Positions 53,155 through 63,126 of a stretch of DNA of 64,000 nt are shown here, piece by piece. How positions within the stretch are numbered: the stretch's first letter is position 1; every line of letters starts with the position of its first letter. The translations under genes and the position numbers were made by a program. The notes beneath the pieces were generated by a model. It had not been told where the DNA came from, searched no databases, and worked only from the letters and a program-made list of their open reading frames with translations. Origin of the DNA: a virus; IMG/VR virus record IMGVR_UViG_3300042691_008788, positions 62,001 through 126,000 of that record; one strand, given 5' to 3'.

Positions 53155-55900
53155 CGATGGTGGTGAGGTTAAAGTCGCTTCTCACTGCAATGAAGTTCAA
53201 CTGAATGAAGTTGATGGACTTCAATGGCTTGATATAGATGTCTGCAACGAACTGATTCTTATCAATCACTTCAGCAGTATTGTTTGTGTTGTCGCAAACA
53301 ACCTTGAAATCTGCAATACCCCTTTGTGATTGTACACTTGAGAGGAATGGGATTACTAGATTGCGGAACTGAGAACGGGTGAACTCGTCATTGAATTCGA
53401 ACAATGAGAACTTAGCCGCCTTAGAAATGGCCTTCTCAAGAGAGATGAACACTCTGCGGACATTGATGCGATCAAAGGCACTTGGTTTGGTTAGAAGAGT
53501 CTTGTCACCGAACAATGCTGTACCAGATCCATCATTGAACTGAACGAAGAAGTTAATTCCGTTCTTATAAAGTTCGTCGCGATCAGGCTTGGAGAAGTTT
53601 GTCTCCAACTTGATGGCATTGCGGATGATTCCTCTTGCAAATCCCGCTGGCGATTCCCAAGGAATCTCTTGTGCGGAGAGTATTCCAGCAAGATCTGATG
53701 ATAGAGACATTCTACGCAACTGATTATTGAATGTATCAAAGTAGATCTTTCTACCAGCAACAAGCATTGTGTACGAGTTGGAAGGAACTGTTAGATTGGT
53801 CTTCCTGAATCCAATGGCATTTGCTGTTGCTTGTGCAGAATGTTGAGTTGTGCTTGCTGGCTTTGGTGTTGGAATGACAAGGATGGTATCCTTGCGTGGT
53901 TCAATCACCGTATCATAGACGATAGATTCTACTGTTGTTGCTGCGCTTGATGTATCAGTTGCAACTGATGATTCTGGTACAAAGATAATATCAACTGCCG
54001 AATCATCATCAGCAAAGATTGAATATGCATTGCTATACTCAGCGATTGTTGGAGTTGATGCGCTTGATTCACCAAAATAAAGTTGGGATTCATAGAATCC
54101 CTTCCTTGTGTAGGTTGTGCCACCAGGTACATCAACATAAGAATAGAAGATTTCACCGAATGCGGTGGTTGCATCCGATGATGCATTGCCACCACCACTC
54201 AAACCAAACGGCTTGGTACAGTAAACAAATTTAGAGTTATTATTGATGTAGTCTTTATAGTAGATTGACTCACCATCAAGATTCTTTGCATCCTTTGCCT
54301 TTGATAGAAGTTGGAATCTTTCAAGAAGTCCATTCTTTGGACCAAACTTTCCACCCGTATCAATAACTGCAAAACTTACTTCATCATTTGAACCACCAAC
54401 ACTAAGAGCGAATTCTGATGTATTTGGTATCTTATCAAAGATCGCGGTTGATGATGTAAAATCTGCAACAGTTGATGTTGTCTGTGAGTTTACAACTGAT
54501 GTCTTTCCAAACTGCTTCATACCGAATGCAAAGTCTCTTTGGATACCAGTAAGACCACCAACTGTATCAAAGGTAAGACCTATTGCTTGTTGAGTTCCAC
54601 TGACTGTCTGAACAAATGTGATTCCACCAGTCAACCCAACAAGAAGATTCCAACCCTTTATAGAAGTAGATGGAGTCCCCGATACTGTGTTGAATATCTT
54701 GGAGGCTATAGTTGACCATGTGGATCTGTAGGTAACAAATAGATTTGTGCTATCTGTTCCTGTATAGATCAAAGAACCAAAGTTTGATGGAATACCAGAT
54801 GTTTGGAAGTTCTTGAACGCGGCTGGATTTGGTGCTTTTGCGGTTGCTGATGGATTTGCAAATCCAGAGTTCATATTTGTTGAATCTGCATTCAAGAATA
54901 ACAGATCAACAGCCGCACTATTTACAGAATTTACTTTTGCGAATATATTTTTCGAAGGATTCGTTGATGGGTTGAATGTATTGAATGGATTGAACGCTTT
55001 GCCTATGGTTGCTGTTGCATCCTCAAGAACATAATAATTTCCATTATTTCCATCGGGAATGCTACCAGAACTAGTCAAAGAAAGATTGCTTGAAGTTGTT
55101 CCTGTTGCATAGAAGAACTTGATTCCTTCTGCGTTTGATAGAGAATCTATAAACTGTGCTGTAGTTTGACTCGTTGGCGGGACAACCGTGACAAGAGTGT
55201 ATTGATGCGATCCACTTGTAAATCCCAAAGAAACAAGACCATCAACATCAGGCATATCAAGCCCAATAGTAAAAGGATTTCTTTTTACCTCAAATGTATA
55301 TCCGATAGTACCCGTGCTTATACCAGCCATTGTTGCTAGTGCGTATCCGCCAAACAATGTATAATCTGTGTATGCCGTGGTTGTTGTGTTTATTATACCA
55401 TTTTCACTTGTAGCACCATCCCAAACAATGACCTTAAGTGAGTCTCCAAAGTTTCCTGGATATCTACCGCGGAAGTGTGCAATGGATTCGATGCCATCTT
55501 GTCCAGAAAATCCTCCCAATAGTGCAAACTCTGCCTCATTCTTGATGCTACCATGAGTACAGTTTGCAATACTTGTTATTCCCGCTTCCTTAGAGGTAGA
55601 GTTCTTATCCCCACTCTGAAGGATTCTAATGGCCTTTAGATTATTTGAATAACGAAGGAAATTTGCACCCGCAAAGAAATCTGCCTCACTGTCAACATCA
55701 GAAGGATCAAGGGTTGGCTTTCCATAAAGGGCAGCAAGATTGCTTTCCGATGTGACTCGATTTGCAATCAAACATGGACCCCAATTGAATGTTCCCACCA
55801 TACCAGCACTGTTGAGAGACTCTGGCTGAATGAACTGAGAAAGATCGATCTCCGAAACTTTAACGCCTGGGCTTAGTTGTGTTGGGATTGGACTAGCCAT
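53150..55900 (-). CDS. Tail sheath paralogue 2 (916 aa)
   Basis: The N-terminus (PTQLSPGVKVSEIDLSQF) and C-terminus (PSAFDRINVRRVFISLEKAI, FSLFEFNDEFTRSQFRNL, FVADIYIKPLKSINFIQLN) match the adjacent 635-residue sheath protein almost residue for residue. The middle is about 280 residues longer and rich in Ser, Thr, Gly and Asn with phage surface-like segments. It could be a second sheath type, a decorated sheath ring or a tail-terminus variant. It lies between the canonical sheath and tube genes, so it is expressed with them. AGGAGAG precedes ATG 55900. Confidence 0.85.
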   Translation of the reverse strand: MASPIPTQLSPGVKVSEIDLSQFIQPESLNSAGMVGTFNWGPCLIANRVTSESNLAALYGKPTLDPSDVDSEADFFAGANFLRYSNNLKAIRILQSGDKNSTSKEAGITSIANCTHGSIKNEAEFALLGGFSGQDGIESIAHFRGRYPGNFGDSLKVIVWDGATSENGIINTTTTAYTDYTLFGGYALATMAGISTGTIGYTFEVKRNPFTIGLDMPDVDGLVSLGFTSGSHQYTLVTVVPPTSQTTAQFIDSLSNAEGIKFFYATGTTSSNLSLTSSGSIPDGNNGNYYVLEDATATIGKAFNPFNTFNPSTNPSKNIFAKVNSVNSAAVDLLFLNADSTNMNSGFANPSATAKAPNPAAFKNFQTSGIPSNFGSLIYTGTDSTNLFVTYRSTWSTIASKIFNTVSGTPSTSIKGWNLLVGLTGGITFVQTVSGTQQAIGLTFDTVGGLTGIQRDFAFGMKQFGKTSVVNSQTTSTVADFTSSTAIFDKIPNTSEFALSVGGSNDEVSFAVIDTGGKFGPKNGLLERFQLLSKAKDAKNLDGESIYYKDYINNNSKFVYCTKPFGLSGGGNASSDATTAFGEIFYSYVDVPGGTTYTRKGFYESQLYFGESSASTPTIAEYSNAYSIFADDDSAVDIIFVPESSVATDTSSAATTVESIVYDTVIEPRKDTILVIPTPKPASTTQHSAQATANAIGFRKTNLTVPSNSYTMLVAGRKIYFDTFNNQLRRMSLSSDLAGILSAQEIPWESPAGFARGIIRNAIKLETNFSKPDRDELYKNGINFFVQFNDGSGTALFGDKTLLTKPSAFDRINVRRVFISLEKAISKAAKFSLFEFNDEFTRSQFRNLVIPFLSSVQSQRGIADFKVVCDNTNNTAEVIDKNQFVADIYIKPLKSINFIQLNFIAVRSDFNLTTIE

Positions 55901-55911
55901 TTTCTCTCCTG

Positions 55912-57819
55912 TTAGATGATCTCAGTAAAGGTGCTATCTGTTCTTGTTGCAATGAAGTTCAACTGAATGAAGTTGATAGACCGCGCTGGCTTAATGTAAA
56001 TGTCTGCCACGAACTGATTGCGGTCGATGACTTCTCCAGTGTTATTGGTTTCATCACAAATCACTCTGAAGTCGGTGATACCTCTTTGTGCCTGAACATT
56101 ACGGAGATATGGAATGGTAAGGTTCCTGAACTGTGAGCGAGTAAACTCATCATTGAATTCGAACAATGAGTATTTAGCGGCTGTGGAGATTGCTTTTTCA
56201 AGGGTGATGAAAAGCCGCCTGACATTGATGCGGTCAAATGCACTTGGCTTCTTCAACATGGTCTTGTCGCCAAAGAGGATGGTTCCCTCTCCGCTGAATG
56301 TAGCAACTGGATTTACATTTGCGACATAGAGAAGATCTCTTGCTGCTTGGTCTGGATTGAATGCCAACTTGATGACATTCTTGACTGTTCCTCTGTTTAG
56401 ACCCGCTGGAGAAAACCAAGATTGTGTTGCAAACTCTGCACGGGCGCAAATACCAGCAATGTCAGCATTGAGCGGAACATAGCGGAACATGTCATTGTAC
56501 TTGTCGTAGATATATTTCCAACCGCTATCCATCACGACATAGGAGGAATTGATTCCGTATGTTGTGTTTCTTGTGGTAAGAATGTTATTTGTTGCGACTG
56601 ATTGTGTCTTGTTTAGAACATCTGTAAGAAGTGGAGACACAAACAACACGCAATCCTTGCGTTCATTTACAAGATCAGATAGCAACTTTACTGTGGTTGC
56701 ATCAGATCGACCAGAGATAAGAAGAGAAATATCAACATTGTCTCGGTCGATGAACTTGCTGTATCCCTTAGTGTAGATATTTGCTGTCGATGAAGCAGCA
56801 CCAGTGCCTCCGCTAAGGCTATAGCGAGAAACCTTGGCAGCAGCATATCCACCGCTGATATCAGAGAATGTGGTTGTAAGATCTTGTGGAACAGATGCTC
56901 CCCAAAGTGTCTCAAGATTACCAGCCCAAATGTAGTTCGACTGTGAGTTGATCACCGACGAAACATAGTTTGGTGCGCCGTCATTGTCCCGAGCATCATA
57001 TGCCTTGGAGACATTTTGGAATGTCTCAAGAATCGTACCCTTGGTTCCCGTGAATAGACCATCTTCGTCAATGACTACGACATTGAGTTCGTCATTAGAG
57101 CCACCCTTTGCGGAGGCTTGTGTGCTTGTTTCGGCTGTGAGTTGGAATAGATCGGCATACTTACTGCGGAACTTGACATCCGCACTTAGACCGATGACGC
57201 TTGCAACATATGTCTTTGTTGTGACCGTGTTTCCCGCTGCCGAATCGACAAGGAATGTCTGAGAGAACTGATTTGTCTGATAGATCAACTTGTCATTTTC
57301 TTCAAGAGTTCCGCCAAGAACTGTTGAGAATCTGATGGTATTTGTTCCGATTGTTGCTGTTGCTCCAACCACAACAGAAGCCTCACCATTGCCGTCTAGA
57401 ACCACGACTTTGAGTGAATTTCCCAAAACACCAGGATAACGAGCATAGAAGGAAGCAGTTAGACCAGATGCGGCCTCACCACCAAGAACATCCTCATTTA
57501 CATACTGCAAGCCCGTAAAGCCAGAGGAGTTTGCATTTGTTTCATCAGATCCAACAGCACGAACAATCCGAAGGTCACGACCATACTGAAGGAAGTTTGC
57601 TGCACAGTGAAAATCTATTCCGTTTTCATCCCTTAAGGGCTTTCCAAAGATACGGACTAGATCGTCTTCTGAAGTTACGGTTACTATTTTTTCTGCTGGA
57701 CCCCATTGAAAGACTCCCGCGATGGCACCAGTGGCAGTTGCCACATTTGGAACAATCGTCGTAAGATCAATTTCCGAATAATTCACACCAGGGCTAAGTT
57801 GTACAGGTATTCTGCTCAT
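55912..57819 (-). CDS. 18: Tail sheath protein gp18
   Basis: Contractile sheath subunit; 635 residues (T4, 659). It starts MSRIPVQLSPGVNYSEID, has GVFQWGPAEKIVTVTSEDDL and the conserved C-terminal domain PSAFDRINVRRLFITLEKA with SQFRNLTIPYLRNVQAQRG. GGGAGAAC precedes the ATG. It follows gp17 after a 50-base gap. The C-terminal ~110 residues are the best conserved part and form the sheath handshake. Confidence 0.93.
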   Translation of the reverse strand: MSRIPVQLSPGVNYSEIDLTTIVPNVATATGAIAGVFQWGPAEKIVTVTSEDDLVRIFGKPLRDENGIDFHCAANFLQYGRDLRIVRAVGSDETNANSSGFTGLQYVNEDVLGGEAASGLTASFYARYPGVLGNSLKVVVLDGNGEASVVVGATATIGTNTIRFSTVLGGTLEENDKLIYQTNQFSQTFLVDSAAGNTVTTKTYVASVIGLSADVKFRSKYADLFQLTAETSTQASAKGGSNDELNVVVIDEDGLFTGTKGTILETFQNVSKAYDARDNDGAPNYVSSVINSQSNYIWAGNLETLWGASVPQDLTTTFSDISGGYAAAKVSRYSLSGGTGAASSTANIYTKGYSKFIDRDNVDISLLISGRSDATTVKLLSDLVNERKDCVLFVSPLLTDVLNKTQSVATNNILTTRNTTYGINSSYVVMDSGWKYIYDKYNDMFRYVPLNADIAGICARAEFATQSWFSPAGLNRGTVKNVIKLAFNPDQAARDLLYVANVNPVATFSGEGTILFGDKTMLKKPSAFDRINVRRLFITLEKAISTAAKYSLFEFNDEFTRSQFRNLTIPYLRNVQAQRGITDFRVICDETNNTGEVIDRNQFVADIYIKPARSINFIQLNFIATRTDSTFTEII

Positions 57820-57869
57820 TTGGTTCTCCCGATGATTCTACAATGTATGTAGGATTTTTGGTATTTGAA

Positions 57870-59525
57870 TCAGTACCAAGAATTCATTCGAGAATCTCTG
57901 TCCTTGAACCACACAGAACCATCTTCGCTTCGCTCAGGGGTAGAATCGTCAACTCCATCATCGATGAAGCCAAAAGGCGTCATCTCCTCCTCAAGTTTCG
58001 TGATCGTGTCCTGATATATGTCTTTCCTGATATCCATGGAGGAAAGATCCTTGAAGTATGGTTGGGTGGATAGCCACCCAAATAGAACCAAGGTCATCAC
58101 AAGATCGTCATTGTAACCAACCTCTGCCTCAAAAGAGTTCTTCTTGGAGATGAAGGCAAATAGTTCCTTGATGACATCGAAATCCTGTATCTGTAGCCTA
58201 TCAGATTCAATCAGAGACTTGAGGATGGAACACCCCGTGCGCTTTACCACCTCAGTTGTCCTGACTCCAAACTGACTTGTACCCGATCCAAAGCCACCGT
58301 CGAGAACCTGACCCTTTCGGCCACGCATGGTCGAGGACAATAGATTCTCATATTCCATCTCGCCATGGAGGATGTCTGCCACTTGACCACCCATGTCGTT
58401 GATCTCCACAAGCACATGGCAGTTGTTGTACTGCTTGGCTGCAACATGGATGGCATTTGGAAAGACCATGGGTGACATGGTATTGTTCCTGAAGGTAGCC
58501 ACCAACTTATAAGGTGCTGTAGTTATGTCCACTACGGTGAATGCTGAGTAGTCATTTCCTGTTCCGCGAGAGACATCGACGCACATGACATAGATGTGCT
58601 TCTCCTCTGGTTTGCTATAAACCTTAAATCCTTCCCCATTCTTGAATACTGGATCGACATAAGCCAGGGTCTTCAACTTGGATGGAGAAATAAGTGTATG
58701 GATGGAGCCTACAAAGTCGCAATCAAATTCTGTCCTAAACTGCTCCTCTGAAGTATTGGCAATCGTCTCTTCCTTCCACTTCTCGTCTCGGCCAGGTACA
58801 TCCGACCAGTGAACATCGATTGGAATGTAAGAGTTTCTATTGTTCGTAGCATCCGTCCACAACTTGTAGTATAGATTCATTCCGTGGGGAGTTGAAACTA
58901 TGAATACTTTGGTTTCCTGACCCGATGAGATGGTGGGATATACCGACGAGAAGAACTCTTCCGCCACATTCTGAGGAACATATGCAAACTCGTCAAGGAA
59001 GATCATGTTGAACGATCCACCACGAACCGCGCTTGAGGAAGTTGCCGATGCTAGAACCTTTGAGCCATTCTCAAGTTGTATGGAACCCTTATTCCATTCC
59101 AATACACCCTGCTGCAACCACTTCGGTAGATACTCATACGCCAGTTTGAGGCGGGATAGGAGTTCCCGTGCAGTACTCAACTTGTTGGCAAGGATCGCCA
59201 CATTGACGCTTTGGTTGAAGAGAACATAGTGCAAGATATATGCCGTAACAGTGGTAGACTTTCCACTCTGTCTCGGAAGTTTGGCAATGACGAACCTATT
59301 GCTATGAACGGTTCTTACCATCTCTTCCTGAAAGTCGTATAGTTCAAATGGAACAAGACCCTTGTCGAGACTGATGATCTTGACATAGTTCTGTATGAAA
59401 TAGATTGGATCTCTAGCGCACTTGGCATACTCCTCAAGTTGCTGCTGAGTCCATTCGTGTCTGACATCCGATGCCTTTAGGTTCGGATTGCCAAGATAGT
59501 TCTTTGTATTCTTAGTTTCCGCCAT
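57870..59525 (-). CDS. 17: Terminase large subunit gp17
   Basis: Packaging motor with ATPase and nuclease domains. Walker A is PRQSGKST at residues 84-91, Walker B MIFLDEF near 171-177, and the nuclease starts YVMCVDVSRGTGND near 313 and continues to NDDLVMTLVL. The 551-residue length is within range (T4, 610). Start overlaps gp16 by 14 bases. Confidence 0.95.
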   Translation of the reverse strand: MAETKNTKNYLGNPNLKASDVRHEWTQQQLEEYAKCARDPIYFIQNYVKIISLDKGLVPFELYDFQEEMVRTVHSNRFVIAKLPRQSGKSTTVTAYILHYVLFNQSVNVAILANKLSTARELLSRLKLAYEYLPKWLQQGVLEWNKGSIQLENGSKVLASATSSSAVRGGSFNMIFLDEFAYVPQNVAEEFFSSVYPTISSGQETKVFIVSTPHGMNLYYKLWTDATNNRNSYIPIDVHWSDVPGRDEKWKEETIANTSEEQFRTEFDCDFVGSIHTLISPSKLKTLAYVDPVFKNGEGFKVYSKPEEKHIYVMCVDVSRGTGNDYSAFTVVDITTAPYKLVATFRNNTMSPMVFPNAIHVAAKQYNNCHVLVEINDMGGQVADILHGEMEYENLLSSTMRGRKGQVLDGGFGSGTSQFGVRTTEVVKRTGCSILKSLIESDRLQIQDFDVIKELFAFISKKNSFEAEVGYNDDLVMTLVLFGWLSTQPYFKDLSSMDIRKDIYQDTITKLEEEMTPFGFIDDGVDDSTPERSEDGSVWFKDRDSRMNSWY

Positions 59526-59997
59526 CTTCTATGATTTTCTTTGAAGAATCCAGAATCACATCTGTCTCTTTGAGTGCCTTTGCGAAACTTCTCTTTGGAT
59601 TTATGAGTTCTTGTAGTTCTTTCGTAGAACCAAGGAATATGGCATTTGTGGTATTGTTGACCGTCTTCTGCTCGTACTTGTCTTCCTTGATGGTCTTCAT
59701 GCGCTGATGCAGTTCAACAAGATCCTTGTTTGTCTCTGCCACGGCTTTGATCATCTGTGCGACTACCTCGTAAGCGCGGGGAGAATCACCCTCGCTTGCC
59801 ACCTTCAACACACCATCGATGGCTTGAAACCCAAGACCAACAAGTTCCTTGAGGTTCTGTCGCGCCTTTTGAAAGTCTTTTTCAGCATCGTCCATGTCAA
59901 CGATTGCTTCTATTGCTTGTGGTGGTTTTGCCACAATGGCTTTTGGTTCGGGATCCATATTGAGGATCTCCGATAGATTTTCATCCATCTTGCTCAT
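59512..59997 (-). CDS. 16: Terminase small subunit gp16
   Basis: 161 residues (T4, 164), almost entirely helical. The stretch from AIVDMDDAEKDFQKARQNLK to VVAQMIKAVAETNKDLVELH forms the oligomerising coiled coil. It precedes gp17 in the T4 order. Function: recognises DNA and regulates the motor. Confidence 0.88.
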   Translation of the reverse strand: MSKMDENLSEILNMDPEPKAIVAKPPQAIEAIVDMDDAEKDFQKARQNLKELVGLGFQAIDGVLKVASEGDSPRAYEVVAQMIKAVAETNKDLVELHQRMKTIKEDKYEQKTVNNTTNAIFLGSTKELQELINPKRSFAKALKETDVILDSSKKIIEDGGN

Positions 59998-60004
59998 GAT
60001 AAAA

Positions 60005-62464
60005 TCACCTTCCTACGAACTGATCCGTAGATCTATACTCCGCTAGAGTAGTTATCTTATTATCTGAGAAATATTCAGACGCAGCGACTAACTGCTCCTT
60101 TGTTAGTTCGAAATATGCATCTCTCATTATTGAATATGCAACATTTATATTGTTGTTTGTTGTTGTCTGCCATCTATCTCGTAGATTTGTGTTTTTATAA
60201 AGTATTGATTCTTCATTTAGAGGAACCGCATACCACAGAAATTCACCATTGAAACCATAGGGTATCTTTGTATTACCACCCGTCAGACCAGTGTTTGATT
60301 CAAATACTCTATAATCACTAAATCTACCAGATCTAAATGTGTTTAGATAGTTAGAGTGATCTGCTTCAGCAGCAGTAAGCCCAAAATCAAAAAGTTGTTC
60401 TGAAAATGTCATCTGAAATTGCAGTTGCTGTAGATTAAAGAAATATGTCTCCAATCCACGAATGAATGCTGTGATCGGATCAGAACCAGATATACCGCGA
60501 TTAGTCACAACTTTTGTATACTCATCGCTCCCTCTTGCAATATTTCCAAGATAGAAACCTTGATATAGTAAATTATCAACATCGTTCTTCATGATGAATC
60601 CATTTGCTGGAACAACACTATTGAACAGTGGTTTTACTAAGTATTCAACAAAATCTTCTGGTCTATAGGGGACTGACCCGCCGCGAGTAAGATCATAATC
60701 TTCATTTCTACCAGAGAGAACGGGCATGATTCTGTAGTTGAACTTGCCGCGCTCATCAAGGAGGAGTTTCCACATCTTCAATGCTGAATGAATACTTGCC
60801 TTCATCGACTCCTTAAGGTTATACAGTCTTTCAGCGGTATTACCACCAAAGTCTTGGTGAATGGTGCAATCTCTTCTTGAAGTGTGATTTCTTGTTATGC
60901 TATTCTGATAAGAACCCTTCAACTGCATTGGAATATATGGATTGAAGCGGGGATTAAAATCCATGGCAAAGAAATTCATATCCTTATAACCACCATATTG
61001 CAACTGTTCTGCATAGATGTCATAGTAGTATGAATCAAGGAAATTCATCGTTGTTCCAAGTGGACCTCTAGGACCATTGTTGTCTGTAAACAACTTTAGA
61101 ATATTTGCTGGAACAAGTTTTGATGCTTCATATGTGTTTGAGGCAGCAGTTGTAGAACCACCAAGCATAAAATATTCGGGATAGAAAGATGAGTTTCCTG
61201 TGAGAGACTTGTGGTAAGAGTTCCAGCCCGAAGAACCACCAGAACCACCGAATGATGTCGCACCAGTTGATCCAAGATAGTTGTATGTTGATGGTGGTGG
61301 GTAGAAAGTAACACCCGCTATCCTGTTGAGATAAAACGATGCACCAACGCTTGCATATGGTCCCGTGGCATCGGTCGCTGTTCCTGGCGTTGGTATTTTT
61401 GCCGACCAGCCAAACACGGATGTAGTGTATGGATAGTTGTACTGACCAGTATTAAGATCAGTTGCCGTTGTTCTATATCTTCTCGGATAAGTCTTCACTT
61501 CAGAGAAGAATCTTTCATTGAAACTCTTGGCAAGATTGAAGCCATCAAGATTGATGTACGAACCAGTTTTACCAGAGGAACGAACTAATTCAACATTCCA
61601 CCCAGGATTTGCAGAGTTTCCTGCATACTGAGAAATAATATTAGTTGCTGTATCCGTATAGTCATTGTCAGAATATTTGATGAACTGATAGTGAGGCTCA
61701 AATGAAGTCAATATGCCAGAGAATGTAATTCCTCTATCCAACAGTATTGCAAGATTTCTTCTTGTTGAGAAGAAAATATCAGGCGTGAAATACATGGATT
61801 TCACTGATTGTGTTATACCATTGCTTGCAGACAATCCAAAATATAGAGGTGAGTCTAATGTTCCTGTTGGTAGGTTATTTGTGTGGGTCAATCCAAGAAT
61901 AGAGGGACTGAACATTAACTGAAATGGTGTTATTACACCGCCGAAGTTCACAAGTGTATAGGTTCCTGCCGATGCACCTTTAAGAGTAACTCCAGTAAAT
62001 GCTGTGACACCATAGGGCTGATTTGCACCAGTTATGCTATAGAACTGAGGATATTGTAGAAGTATGTTCGTGTTATCTTGCAGAGAGTTGAATGCGCCAT
62101 AGGAGTTGGTTCCTGTGATAATTCCATACTCCGAACTCTCAAGTTGATCCATGTCATAGACCATCTTGTGTTTCAATGATAGCATCTGCGTTACACCAGC
62201 GGTAAATCTGGCGTACTCATATGTCAATCCGTCATCCGCTGCCGATATTCCTTGAGCAAAGATTGTTACATCTTCAGTTGGTGCAAGATATGGAATAACA
62301 TCTCTACTAAAGAATATTACTGGAGTTATTTCTTTCTGCTCGACCGTGATGCGAATTTTTTTGATTGTATTAGCCGTTGTCAAATCAGCAGACTCAGTAG
62401 CCACAGTTATGATGCGGTACTGATCAAGGAATCCGTCTAGGTTTCTCTCTGCTGTTGATGGCAT
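60005..62464 (-). CDS. Large unrecognised virion protein between gp15 and gp16 (819 aa)
   Basis: No T4 counterpart occurs here. The product starts STAERNLDGFLDQYRIITVA with EITPVIFFSRDVIPYLAP. The centre (120-500) is Gly/Ser/Tyr/Asn-rich and beta-like, with FNSLQDNTNILLQYPQFYS and SGGSSGWNSYHKSLTGNS. The C-terminal 250 residues are better structured (ALKMWKLLLDERGKFNYRI, PEDFVEYLVKPLFN, TKEQLVAASEYFSD). Start overlaps the gp15 stop (TAATG). A neck- or tail-associated structural role, such as whisker or fibre, is inferred from position and composition. Confidence 0.7.
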   Translation of the reverse strand: MPSTAERNLDGFLDQYRIITVATESADLTTANTIKKIRITVEQKEITPVIFFSRDVIPYLAPTEDVTIFAQGISAADDGLTYEYARFTAGVTQMLSLKHKMVYDMDQLESSEYGIITGTNSYGAFNSLQDNTNILLQYPQFYSITGANQPYGVTAFTGVTLKGASAGTYTLVNFGGVITPFQLMFSPSILGLTHTNNLPTGTLDSPLYFGLSASNGITQSVKSMYFTPDIFFSTRRNLAILLDRGITFSGILTSFEPHYQFIKYSDNDYTDTATNIISQYAGNSANPGWNVELVRSSGKTGSYINLDGFNLAKSFNERFFSEVKTYPRRYRTTATDLNTGQYNYPYTTSVFGWSAKIPTPGTATDATGPYASVGASFYLNRIAGVTFYPPPSTYNYLGSTGATSFGGSGGSSGWNSYHKSLTGNSSFYPEYFMLGGSTTAASNTYEASKLVPANILKLFTDNNGPRGPLGTTMNFLDSYYYDIYAEQLQYGGYKDMNFFAMDFNPRFNPYIPMQLKGSYQNSITRNHTSRRDCTIHQDFGGNTAERLYNLKESMKASIHSALKMWKLLLDERGKFNYRIMPVLSGRNEDYDLTRGGSVPYRPEDFVEYLVKPLFNSVVPANGFIMKNDVDNLLYQGFYLGNIARGSDEYTKVVTNRGISGSDPITAFIRGLETYFFNLQQLQFQMTFSEQLFDFGLTAAEADHSNYLNTFRSGRFSDYRVFESNTGLTGGNTKIPYGFNGEFLWYAVPLNEESILYKNTNLRDRWQTTTNNNINVAYSIMRDAYFELTKEQLVAASEYFSDNKITTLAEYRSTDQFVGR

Positions 62465-63126
62465 TATTCGTCCGTTAGTTCTCTGAATGTAAGGTCGATT
62501 TCTCTAATGAGTCCAGACTGTCTGATTGGTCCGAAGATGTATGACTTGGTTTGAAAAATCAAAGAATGCGTTATGAGTCTTCTATCATTTAGATCACCCT
62601 CATAATCCTCAACTGTATTGACTGATGACAGTATAACTGGCACATCAACTCTTCTATCTAGTTCTGTGAAATTCATGCTGATAGTGAAGTCTGGTGTGAA
62701 GTATGGCAGTATCTGTTCTATGATCTGATATCCATCATCTATGTTACGATTCATTATATTGAGAGTAAACTCAATGTTGTATGGAACCTCGCTATAAGCA
62801 TATGAGATTGTTCCGTCTGTTTCGTCTCTGGCAGAATAAACCTTGTTAAGACTATTCAATTTTCTATTTGTGTCGTATACCATCGATGATATCTCAAACG
62901 ACATTCGTGGCAATATATTTTCAAAACTGCTTCTGGCTGGATCAGCCTCATCAAGTTCCTTAATCTTTCGGACAAACTTTTCTTTTGGTCCATATGATAT
63001 CGGGACTTTGATTTTCTTCAGTTCAGTTCCAGCAGAGTCTTTGCGGGAGATGTATATCTCGTTGAATAGCGAGCCAAAAGCCACTACAAGTTTTCTTATA
63101 CTACCATGGTAGAAGTATCGAAACAT
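62464..63126 (-). CDS. 15: Tail sheath terminator gp15
   Basis: Caps the contracted tail and joins it to the neck. MFRYFYHGSIRKLVVAFGSL is highly similar to T4 gp15's start; QIIEQILPYFTPDFTISMN and RRLITHSLIFQTKSYIFGP are also conserved. At 220 residues it lacks the ~50-residue C-terminal extension of T4 gp15 (272). Coupled to gp14 by a shared base. Confidence 0.92.
   Translation of the reverse strand: MFRYFYHGSIRKLVVAFGSLFNEIYISRKDSAGTELKKIKVPISYGPKEKFVRKIKELDEADPARSSFENILPRMSFEISSMVYDTNRKLNSLNKVYSARDETDGTISYAYSEVPYNIEFTLNIMNRNIDDGYQIIEQILPYFTPDFTISMNFTELDRRVDVPVILSSVNTVEDYEGDLNDRRLITHSLIFQTKSYIFGPIRQSGLIREIDLTFRELTDE

Noticed and set aside
57839-57880. TTGGTA/TACCAA inverted repeat after gp17
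   Set aside because: The stem is only six pairs with a ten-base loop and no T-run; not convincing as a terminator.
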